Positions 57,623 to 64,000 of a stretch of 64,000 nt of DNA are shown piece after piece. Made by a program: the position numbers and the translations under genes. Source of the stretch: Rhodanobacter denitrificans (lineage in GTDB: Bacteria > Pseudomonadota > Gammaproteobacteria > Xanthomonadales > Rhodanobacteraceae); NCBI GenBank assembly GCA_003241385.1, contig QFPO01000016.1:7638-71637 (forward strand), in the 5' to 3' direction. The notes under the pieces are model-generated. The model worked only from the letters and a program-made list of their open reading frames with translations. It was not told where the DNA came from and made no database searches. Position 1 is the stretch's first letter. The number at the start of each line of letters is the position of its first letter.

Positions 57623-58876
57623 ATGCTGTACCAGATCCACGAACTGCAGCGTTCGCTGCTGCGTCCGCTGGTCGCGCTGTCCGACGCCAATGCGCGCATG
57701 CTCTCGGGCCAGGACAGCTGGATGTCGAGCCTGCCCGGCGCACAGCGCATGGCGGCCGGCTGGGAGCTCCTGTATCGGCTCGGCAAGGAATACGAGAAAC
57801 CCGAGTTCCGGATCCCGGCGGTCACCGCCGGCGGTCACGAGACGCCGATCTCCGAGCAGGTCGCACTGTCGCTGCCGTTCTGCAATCTGGTCCGCTTCAA
57901 GCGCTTCAGCGACGCCCCCGAGCATCTGGCGACCCTCAAGAAGGAGCCGAGCGTGCTGGTGGTCGCGCCGCTGTCGGGCCATCACGCCACGCTGCTGCGC
58001 GACACCGTACGCACCCTGCTGCAGGACCACAAGGTCTACATCACCGACTGGATCGACGCGCGCATGGTGCCGATCGATCAGGGCGAGTTCGGGCTCGACG
58101 ACTACGTCGACTACATCCGCACCTTCATCCGCCACATCGGCGCCGACAAGCTGCACGTGATCTCGGTCTGCCAGCCGACCGTGCCGGTGCTGGCCGCGAT
58201 CGCGCTGATGGCGGCGGCCGGCGAACCGACGCCGGCGACGATGACGATGATGGGCGGCCCGATCGACACGCGCGAGAGCCCGACCAAGGTCAACGACCTG
58301 GCGACGACGCAGCCGCTGTCGTGGTTCCAGAACCACGTGATCCACACCGTGCCGGAGAACTATCCGGGCGCGGGCCGGCGCGTCTATCCGGGTTTCCTGC
58401 AGCACGCCGGCTTCGTCGCGATGAATCCGAGCCGGCACCTGATGTCGCACTGGGACTTCTACAAGAACCTGCTGCGCGGCGACCTCGAGGACGCCGAGTC
58501 GCACCGGCGCTTCTACGACGAGTACAACGCCGTGCTCGACATGCCGGCCGAGTACTACCTCGACACGATCCGCATCGTGTTCAAGGAGCACGCCCTGCCG
58601 CTCGGCACCTGGAAGGTCGACGGCGAGCCGGTGCGGCCCGCGGCGATCCGCGACACCGCGCTGCTGACCATCGAGGGCGAGCTCGACGACATCTCCGGCC
58701 TCGGCCAGACCGCGGCCGCGCACGCGCTGTGCACCGGCATCCCGGAGGACGCACGCCGTCATCTGGAGGTCGCCGGTGCCGGTCATTACGGCATCTTCAG
58801 CGGCCGCCGCTGGCGCGAGAAGGTCTATCCCGAGGTCCGCGCGTTCATCCGCAGCTACGAGCGTGCGGAAGGCTGA
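57623..58876 (+). CDS. phaZ: Intracellular polyhydroxybutyrate depolymerase
   Basis: A 417-aa cytoplasmic depolymerase of the PhaZ type, which breaks stored poly-3-hydroxybutyrate. It starts MLYQIHELQRSLLRPLVALS, typical of the family, and carries the catalytic Cys in ISVCQPTVPVLAA (near 183). VWVDWI-like text (YITDWIDARMVPI) lies near 135, and the Asp/His partners near 345 (EGELDDISG) and 383 (GHYGIF). GGAGG lies 9 bases before the ATG. It is followed 39 bases later by an aldo/keto reductase gene, possibly in one transcript. It implies the organism stores polyhydroxybutyrate. Confidence 0.88.
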   Translation: MLYQIHELQRSLLRPLVALSDANARMLSGQDSWMSSLPGAQRMAAGWELLYRLGKEYEKPEFRIPAVTAGGHETPISEQVALSLPFCNLVRFKRFSDAPEHLATLKKEPSVLVVAPLSGHHATLLRDTVRTLLQDHKVYITDWIDARMVPIDQGEFGLDDYVDYIRTFIRHIGADKLHVISVCQPTVPVLAAIALMAAAGEPTPATMTMMGGPIDTRESPTKVNDLATTQPLSWFQNHVIHTVPENYPGAGRRVYPGFLQHAGFVAMNPSRHLMSHWDFYKNLLRGDLEDAESHRRFYDEYNAVLDMPAEYYLDTIRIVFKEHALPLGTWKVDGEPVRPAAIRDTALLTIEGELDDISGLGQTAAAHALCTGIPEDARRHLEVAGAGHYGIFSGRRWREKVYPEVRAFIRSYERAEG

Positions 58877-58915
58877 GCGACGCCGATCGATTCCTCTGCT
58901 CGCCGGAGACCCGCG

Positions 58916-59860
58916 ATGGACACACGCCCGCTCGGCCGCTCCGGCATCACCGTCGCGCCGCTCGCATTCGGCGCCAACGTGTTCGGTTGGAGCGTCACCG
59001 CCGACCGTGCCGACGCGCTGCTCGACGCGTTCGTCGCGCACGGTCTGAACCTGATCGACACCGCCGATGCGTATCCGGCCTGGGTGCCCGGCAACGAGGG
59101 CGGCGAATCGGAGACGATGATCGGCCGCTGGCTGCGCAGGCGCGGCGGACGCCACCGTGTCGTGATCGCGACCAAGGTCGGCAAGTGGGCACGTCACCGC
59201 GGTCTTGCGCCGGACACGATCCGCGCCGCCGCCGACGCCTCGCTGCAGCGTCTCGGAATCGATCACATCGACCTCTACCAGGCACACGAGGACGATGCCT
59301 CGGTGCCGCTGGAGGAGACGCTCGGCGCGTTCTCGCGGCTGATCGAGCAAGGCAAGGTACGCGCGATCGGTGCGTCCAACTACAGCGCGCCGCGGCTGGC
59401 CGAAGCGCTCGCCGTCGCCGACCGCCACGGCCTGCCGCGCTACGAGACGCTGCAGCCCGAGTACAACCTCTACGACCGCGCCGGCTACGAGGCCGAACTC
59501 GAGCCGCTGGCGCGCGAGCACGGACTCGGCGTGATCGGCTACTACGCGCTGGCCAGCGGCTTTCTCAGCGGCAAGTATCGAAGCGAGGCCGATCTGGGTC
59601 AGTCGCCGGCACGCGGCACGCGCGTGCGCCGCTATCTCGATGCGCGCGGCCTGCGCATCCTGGCCGCGCTCGACGCGGTCGCGGCACGTCACGGCGCGAC
59701 GCCGGCCCAGGTCGCGCTGGCCTGGCTGATCGCGCGCCCCGGCATCAGCGCGCCGATCGCGAGCGCGACCAGCGTCGCCCAGCTCGACGAACTCGCCGGG
59801 GTGCTGCGGCTGAGTCTCGGCGAGGCCGACCGCGCCGAGCTCGACACCGCCAGCGCCTGA
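58916..59860 (+). CDS. Aldo/keto reductase
   Basis: A 314-aa TIM-barrel NADPH-dependent reductase. The catalytic residues fit the usual order: Asp and Tyr in LIDTADAYPAWVPG (near 45-58), Lys in VIATKVGKWARH (near 84), and His in YQAHEDD (near 120). The NADP site is ALAWLIARPGISAPIASATS (near 262-281). The start MDTRPLGRSGITVAPLAFGA is typical. GGAGA lies 7 bases before the ATG. The natural substrate is unknown; the position after phaZ may be meaningless. Confidence 0.9.
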   Translation: MDTRPLGRSGITVAPLAFGANVFGWSVTADRADALLDAFVAHGLNLIDTADAYPAWVPGNEGGESETMIGRWLRRRGGRHRVVIATKVGKWARHRGLAPDTIRAAADASLQRLGIDHIDLYQAHEDDASVPLEETLGAFSRLIEQGKVRAIGASNYSAPRLAEALAVADRHGLPRYETLQPEYNLYDRAGYEAELEPLAREHGLGVIGYYALASGFLSGKYRSEADLGQSPARGTRVRRYLDARGLRILAALDAVAARHGATPAQVALAWLIARPGISAPIASATSVAQLDELAGVLRLSLGEADRAELDTASA

Positions 59861-60238
59861 GCGCATCGCGCGATCCGAAGCCTCGTGTGCGGAAGCGCCG
59901 TGCCACGCCGGCGCGTACCGGCGCGGTTTGATTTCGATCAACGGCCGGCCGCGGGCCCGCGGCATCATCGGCCGCATGTCCAGGTTCGCCCTGCCCTCGT
60001 CGAGCCGCCGCGCTACGGAGACCGCACCGTCCGCCGTCGCGGCCGACGTCGCCTGCGCCGTTCGATGCGCGCCCGCCAGGCCGGCACGACGGGCGGGCCG
60101 CGATCGGTGCCGGCACTGCACTGAGGGCGATCCTCGCAATCGAGACACGTGTGCGGCGCCGCCGGCCTGTTCGAGACCGCGCCGCGTGCGAGCCCGGCCG
60201 CTGCGGCCGATCGACCACCCGCCAACCAGGAGCGACCG
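59861..60238. other. Intergenic region with an FNR/Anr site, before the USP gene
   Basis: A short plus-strand frame opens at about ATG 59976 but is Arg/Ser/Ala-rich and lacks a ribosome site, so I do not call it. AGGAGC at about 60228-60233 is the ribosome site of the USP gene. Confidence 0.5.
59928..59941. promoter_or_regulatory. FNR/Anr-type binding site (TTGAT-N4-ATCAA)
   Basis: TTGAT-TTCG-ATCAA, a perfect match to the FNR/Anr consensus, lies 298 bases before the USP gene and 68 bases after the aldo/keto reductase stop. Such sites sit around -41.5 at oxygen-regulated promoters, so transcription could begin near 59976. The long distance to the next ATG is the weak point. Confidence 0.65.
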
Positions 60239-61135
60239 ATGGACGACCTCTTCCACAATCCGCCGCGCACGATCGTGCTGGCGACCGACTTGTCGGCGCG
60301 CTGCGATCGCGCCTTCGACCGAGCGGTCTCGCTGGCACGGCGCTGGGACGCCGAGCTGATCGCGCTGACCGTCGTCGAAGCCGACGCGGCCGCCCAGCAG
60401 CGTGAGCCGCTGCCGGCGTGGCGCCGCAAGGCGACCGCCGCCGAACTCGCGCAGCGCCAGCTGCGCGCGGATCTCGCCGGCGTCGGCATACGCGCCGGCT
60501 CGCGCATCGCACATGGCGAAGTGGCGTCGGCGATCCTCGAGGCGGCCGCCGACAGCGGCGCCGGACTGATCGTGACCGGCCTGTCGCGCGACGAGACGCT
60601 GGGCCGCTTCTCGGCCGGCGACACCGTCGATCGGCTGGCCAGGCGCGCCGGCGTGCCGCTGCTGGTGGTACGCAAGCGCGCGCACGGCGACTATCGGCGC
60701 ATCGTCGCGGCCAGCGACTTCTCGGACGCCTCGCGCCGCGCGCTCGAGACCGCCGCGTCCTGGTTCGACGCGGCCGTGCTGACCCTGCTGCACGCCTACG
60801 ATCCGCCGTACGCGAAACTGATGGACCGCAGCGCGATGCGCGAGGACTTCCGCGCGGTCGCGGTCGAGGACTGCGAGCGCTTCGTCGCGACGCTCGCGCC
60901 CGAGCTGCGTGCGCGTCTGGCCACGCGCGTCGAACTCGGCGCGCCGGAGGATCTGCTCGACGACTACGCGATCGAGAGCGACAGCGATCTGGCCGTGCTC
61001 GGATCGCACGGGCGCAGCGCGCTGTACGACATCATGATCGGCAGCGTCGCTCGGCGCGTGCTCGAGCAGACGGCGATCGACGTGCTGCTGGTGCCCGAGC
61101 CGAAGGCCGCCGGCTCGCGCGCTGCGGGGGTCTGA
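60239..61135 (+). CDS. Universal stress protein with two UspA domains
   Basis: A 298-aa protein made of two UspA domains (about 10-147 and 153-285). The second ends GSHGRSALYDIMIGSVARRV, which fits the G-2x-G-9x-G(S/T) ATP-binding motif. The first, ending TGLSRDETLGRFSAGDTVDR, is degenerate at that loop, so only one nucleotide site is likely. Tandem USPs are often induced under hypoxia and stress, which agrees with the Anr-type box upstream. AGGAGC precedes the ATG by 5 bases. Confidence 0.9.
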   Translation: MDDLFHNPPRTIVLATDLSARCDRAFDRAVSLARRWDAELIALTVVEADAAAQQREPLPAWRRKATAAELAQRQLRADLAGVGIRAGSRIAHGEVASAILEAAADSGAGLIVTGLSRDETLGRFSAGDTVDRLARRAGVPLLVVRKRAHGDYRRIVAASDFSDASRRALETAASWFDAAVLTLLHAYDPPYAKLMDRSAMREDFRAVAVEDCERFVATLAPELRARLATRVELGAPEDLLDDYAIESDSDLAVLGSHGRSALYDIMIGSVARRVLEQTAIDVLLVPEPKAAGSRAAGV

Positions 61136-61269
61136 CCGCCGCGGCGGGCCGGCCGCGGGCGATGCCCGCATCGTCCGCGCGTCGGCTCACCCCGCGCACC
61201 GCGCGAGCCGCGACGCGGACGCCGTGCTGGCGCACAATCGGTGTTCCTTTTCCATCAGGCGCCACCCTC

Positions 61270-62181
61270 ATGCGCATGCTCGTTCCGGTCCTGCTCGCCG
61301 CCCTCGCCGCCCCCGCCGCAGCCGCCGAACCGAGCCGACCGGCCCGCACGACGCAGCAGGTGCTGGCCGAGGCCAAGCCGGCCGACTGGCGCGCGCTCGA
61401 TCCCGAGAACACGCTCTATCTCGACCTGGCCGCCGGACGGGTCGTGATCGAGCTGGCGCCGGCCTTCGCGCCGCTGCACGCGGCCAACATCCGCAGCCTG
61501 GTCCGGCAGCGCTACTTCGACGGCCTGGCGATCCTGCGCGTGCAGGACAACTTCGTGACGCAATGGGGCGATCCGGACAGCGAGAACGCCGACAAGGCGC
61601 GCAGTCTCGGCAAGGCCGAGCGGCGCATCGCCGCGGAGTTCACGCGCGCGGCGGCGGGACTCAGGTTCACGGCGCTGCCCGACGGGGACGTCTACGCGCC
61701 CGAGGCCGGCTTCTCGGACGGCTTCGCGGCCGCGCGCGATCCGGCGTCGGGACGGGCCTGGCTGGCGCACTGCTACGGCGCGGTCGGCGCCGGCCGCGAC
61801 AACGATCCCGAGTCGGGCAGCGGCGCCGAACTCTACGTCGTGATCGGCCAGGCGCCGCGCCAGCTCGACCGCAACATCGCGCTGGTCGGCCGCGTCGTCG
61901 AAGGCATCGAGCTGCTGTCGGCGCTGCCGCGCGGCACCGGCCCGCTCGGCTTCTACGAGAAGCCCGAGCAGCGTCTGCCGATCCGCAGCGTACGCATTGC
62001 CGCCGACCTGCCCGAGGAGCAGCGTCTGCCGCTGGAGGCGCTGCGTACCGATACCGCGACGTTCCAGGCGCTGGTCGAGTCGCGCCGCAACCGGCGCGAC
62101 GACTGGTACCAGGTGCCGGCCGGCAAGATCGATCTGTGCAACATCCCGCTGCCGGTGCGCCGGCGCCCCGATCCGGCCTGA
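61270..62181 (+). CDS. Secreted cyclophilin-type peptidyl-prolyl isomerase
   Basis: A 303-aa protein with a signal peptide (MRMLVPVLLAALAAPAAAAE) and a cyclophilin fold: LYLDLAAGRVVIELAPAFAP (near 50), VRQRYFDGLAILRVQDNFVT with QWGDP (near 78-105), then AELYVVIGQAPRQLDRNIAL and VGRVVEGIELLSALP near 180-215. Long insertions separate the core strands, and it carries an extra 60-residue tail. Probably a periplasmic folding catalyst. ATG 61270 is chosen for the signal peptide. It converges with the glutathione peroxidase gene (13-base gap). Confidence 0.88.
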   Translation: MRMLVPVLLAALAAPAAAAEPSRPARTTQQVLAEAKPADWRALDPENTLYLDLAAGRVVIELAPAFAPLHAANIRSLVRQRYFDGLAILRVQDNFVTQWGDPDSENADKARSLGKAERRIAAEFTRAAAGLRFTALPDGDVYAPEAGFSDGFAAARDPASGRAWLAHCYGAVGAGRDNDPESGSGAELYVVIGQAPRQLDRNIALVGRVVEGIELLSALPRGTGPLGFYEKPEQRLPIRSVRIAADLPEEQRLPLEALRTDTATFQALVESRRNRRDDWYQVPAGKIDLCNIPLPVRRRPDPA

Positions 62182-62194
62182 GCGGCGGCGGCGC

Positions 62195-62677
62195 TCAGGC
62201 CAGCTGCGCGGCGATGTCGCCGGCGATCGACGCCGGCGCATCGGTCGGCGCATAGCGCTCGAGCACGCGGCCGTCGCGGCCGACCAGGAACTTCGTGAAG
62301 TTCCACTTGATCGCCTGCGTGCCGAGCACGCCGGGCTGCTCGGCCTTGAGCCAGCGGTACAGCGGATGCGCGTCGGCGCCGTTGACGTCGATCTTCGCGA
62401 ACATCGGGAACGTGACGTCGTAGCTGGTCGAGCAGAACTGCCGGATCTCGGCCTCGTCGCCGGGCTCCTGATGGCCGAACTGGTCGCACGGAAAGCCGAG
62501 CACGACCAGACCGCGGTCGCGGTAGTCGCGCCACAGCTGCTCGAGTCCGGCGTACTGCGGTGTGAATCCGCAGCGCGAGGCGACATTGACGATCAGGACC
62601 AGCTTGCCGGCGTACTCGGCCAGCGAGCGCGACTGGCCGTCGATGTCGACGGCGCTGAAATCGGCCAGGGTGCTCAT
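62195..62677 (-). CDS. Glutathione peroxidase family protein
   Basis: A 160-aa thiol peroxidase. The catalytic Cys is in LIVNVASRCGFTPQYAGLEQ (near 36), followed by LGFPCDQFGHQEPGD (near 62-76), with Gln and Trp (KWNFTKFLV near 130) as the other active-site residues. Members of this type often use thioredoxin rather than glutathione. There is no signal peptide. The M48 peptidase gene lies upstream on the same strand, 57 bases away. Confidence 0.92.
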   Translation of the reverse strand: MSTLADFSAVDIDGQSRSLAEYAGKLVLIVNVASRCGFTPQYAGLEQLWRDYRDRGLVVLGFPCDQFGHQEPGDEAEIRQFCSTSYDVTFPMFAKIDVNGADAHPLYRWLKAEQPGVLGTQAIKWNFTKFLVGRDGRVLERYAPTDAPASIAGDIAAQLA

Positions 62678-62734
62678 CGGACGTGGCTCCTGCGTGGTGG
62701 TGACGCCGGCCGGCCGCGCCGGACCGGCCGGGGG

Positions 62735-63628
62735 TCAGCGCGCGGGCGCGCCGCAGAAATGCTGGCGGACCTGCTCGGCCTCGGGCATCCACGCGTTGAG
62801 CTGCTGGATGCGCGTCGCCTCGGCCGGATGCGTCGACATGAACTCCGGCGGCTTCTGATTGCCGAGCTGGGCCATGCGCTCCCAGAGCCGCGGCGCCTCC
62901 TGCGGATTGAAGCAGGCCGCCGCGGCCAGCAGCAGGCCGACCTTGTCGGCTTCGGACTCGTGATCGCGCGAGAACGGCAGCAGCACGCCGTACTGCGCGC
63001 CGGCGCCGATCGCCGCCATGACCATGCGCTGCTGCTGCGGATCCATCTCGCCGACCGACATGCTGGCGGCCATCGTGCCGATCTGCACGAGCTTCTGCTG
63101 AGCCATGCGCTCGCCGCCGTGGCGCAGCAGTGCGTGCGCGATCTCGTGGCCCATGACCGCGGCCAGGCCGTCGCTGTTCTTGGCGACCGGGATGATGCCG
63201 GTGTAGACGGCGATCTTGCCGCCGGGCAGGCAGAACGCGTTGACCTGGTCGGACTCGATCACGCTGACGTCCCAGTCGAACGCGCTCCAGTCGGTCGACG
63301 CCGGCACGTTGGCGGTCTGCGCCAGGTACTGCTCGACCTTCGGCGCCGCATCGATCAGCCGCTGCGCGATCGCGCGGACCTGCTGCGGCAGGTCGCCGGT
63401 GGTGACGACGCGCGACTCCTGCAGGATCTGCCGGTACGACTGCAGACCGAGCGCGGCCTCCTGCTCGGCCGTGGTGTCGATCAGCTGCTTGCGGCCGGTG
63501 TACGAGGCTTCCTGCTGATGGCTGAAGTAGTAGTAGCCCAGATAGCCCAGGAACAGCAGGATCGGCCAGAACTTGAGGCCGCGCCGCCGCTGCATGCCAC
63601 CTGCGGAACGATCACCGAATGGACCCAT
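62735..63628 (-). CDS. M48-family zinc metallopeptidase (LoiP/YggG-like)
   Basis: A 297-aa membrane-anchored metallopeptidase. An N-terminal basic segment and membrane helix (LKFWPILLFLGYLGYYYF, about 17-34) precede the catalytic part. The zinc motif is GHEIAHALLRHGGE (near 160), with SRDHESEADKVG (near 215-226) providing the third ligand. Such enzymes clear misfolded envelope proteins in E. coli and relatives. ATG 63628 is chosen because it precedes the membrane helix closely; a longer frame upstream is non-conserved. The upstream DNA contains repeat copy C. Confidence 0.88.
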   Translation of the reverse strand: MGPFGDRSAGGMQRRRGLKFWPILLFLGYLGYYYFSHQQEASYTGRKQLIDTTAEQEAALGLQSYRQILQESRVVTTGDLPQQVRAIAQRLIDAAPKVEQYLAQTANVPASTDWSAFDWDVSVIESDQVNAFCLPGGKIAVYTGIIPVAKNSDGLAAVMGHEIAHALLRHGGERMAQQKLVQIGTMAASMSVGEMDPQQQRMVMAAIGAGAQYGVLLPFSRDHESEADKVGLLLAAAACFNPQEAPRLWERMAQLGNQKPPEFMSTHPAEATRIQQLNAWMPEAEQVRQHFCGAPAR

Positions 63629-63814
63629 CGCCTTGCTTCCCCGACCGACGAGGCGCCGAGCATACCGCCACGCCGCGCGATGCGCAGCGTGCGGCGCATC
63701 GCGGTGACGGTTGTTTTCAGGTTGTCCCTCTCGTTTGCGGGATCGCTGGTTCCAATTGATGCCCATACCGGCTGTTGCCTTCGACGGTCCAGAGCGATCG
63801 CGCTTCCATCCCGT

Positions 63815-64000
63815 AAACCAGTCTTGACCTCGCCCTTTTCGGGCCTTCGATCGTCAAGAAAGCTCAAACTAGAGATTCAGAGCAAGAGCTTCCGCTCGCT
63901 GCGCGAGCGGGTGACTTTTTTGCGGACCGCCATCCCTGGCGTCCGCCCTTCGGGCCGTCGCTGGCGCGACGTCAAGAATGTCTCCCGGACATTCTTTCTT
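63815..64000 (+). repeat. Dispersed modular repeat, copy C (runs off the window)
   Basis: AACCAGTCTTGACC..., GGCCTTCGATCGTCAAGAA, GCAAGAGCTTCCGCTCGCTG and GCGAGCGGGTGACTTTTTT appear in the order of copies A and B. The palindrome CCGCTCGC-TGC-GCGAGCGG is perfect here. The extra loop segment is present: GCGGACCGCC..., then AAGAATGTC-TCCCG-GACATTCTT, a perfect 9-bp hairpin at 63974-63996. The window ends just before the segment's exit. Confidence 0.78.

Noticed and set aside
59976..60359. Short Cys-containing frame after the Anr site
   Set aside because: It has no ribosome site and runs into the USP gene in another frame; composition is that of non-coding GC-rich DNA.
57536..61171. 1211-codon antisense frame over phaZ, AKR and USP
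   Set aside because: It spans three well-supported genes on the other strand and is Arg/Asp/Val-rich without motifs.

Overview
The window is high-GC bacterial DNA (most genes strongly prefer G/C at the third codon position). It most likely comes from a gammaproteobacterium of the Lysobacterales (Xanthomonadales), possibly Rhodanobacteraceae. The main evidence is the arginine cluster at 3.5-13.4 kb. It encodes the acetylated-intermediate pathway of that order: an N-acetylornithine carbamoyltransferase, a fused N-acetylglutamate synthase/kinase and an acetylcitrulline deacetylase. FabV as enoyl reductase and several long secreted DUF11-type proteins fit the same group. The lineage call is inference; no 16S or other formal marker is present.

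Layout. 0-1.2 kb: the end of an unknown gene, a tRNA-Leu(CAA) split by a group I intron, a terminator, and one copy of a dispersed modular repeat ending in hexanucleotide tracts. 1.2-3.5 kb: fabV and a PP2C phosphatase. 3.5-13.4 kb (minus strand): a ten-gene, mostly overlapping arginine operon (argF', paiB-like, osmC-like, argG, argE, argA/B fusion, GNAT, argC, argH, PIG-L deacetylase). Its 5' leader holds an Arg-containing short reading frame, a 7-bp antiterminator and an intrinsic terminator, the layout expected of transcription attenuation. 13.5-13.7 kb: tRNA-Ala(CGC). 14-17.7 kb: a Nudix hydrolase, a secreted delta-60-repeat protein, and a TrmB/LuxR-like regulator preceded by a 38-codon gene. 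18-24.8 kb: an ADOP-type permease, then an ECF-like sigma factor next to a transmembrane Ser/Thr kinase. 24.9-29.1 kb: a DUF1615 lipoprotein, a DUF1428 protein and a large-subunit catalase (KatE). 29.5-42.4 kb: three large secreted adhesin-like proteins; the biggest (about 2690 aa) carries six tandem 402-bp repeats. 43.6-48.3 kb: a YihY/BrkB protein, an SDR, a glutaminyl cyclase and a transglutaminase-like protein. 48.5-56.1 kb: an SPFH/Arc-like/DUF4177/hydrolase operon behind a perfect palindrome, then macA-macB-tolC. 56.3-63.6 kb: an M15 peptidase, a methyltransferase, a PHB depolymerase, an aldo/keto reductase, a tandem universal stress protein downstream of a perfect FNR/Anr-type site, a cyclophilin, a glutathione peroxidase and an M48 peptidase. 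The window ends inside another copy of the dispersed repeat.

The most interesting points are the apparent attenuator of the arginine operon, the tRNA-Leu(CAA) group I intron with a C-G pair where U-G is normal, and the nested dispersed repeat. Others are the exact 402-bp repeat array in the giant adhesin, a C-terminal tail shared by two unrelated secreted proteins, and several unassigned palindromes next to operons.
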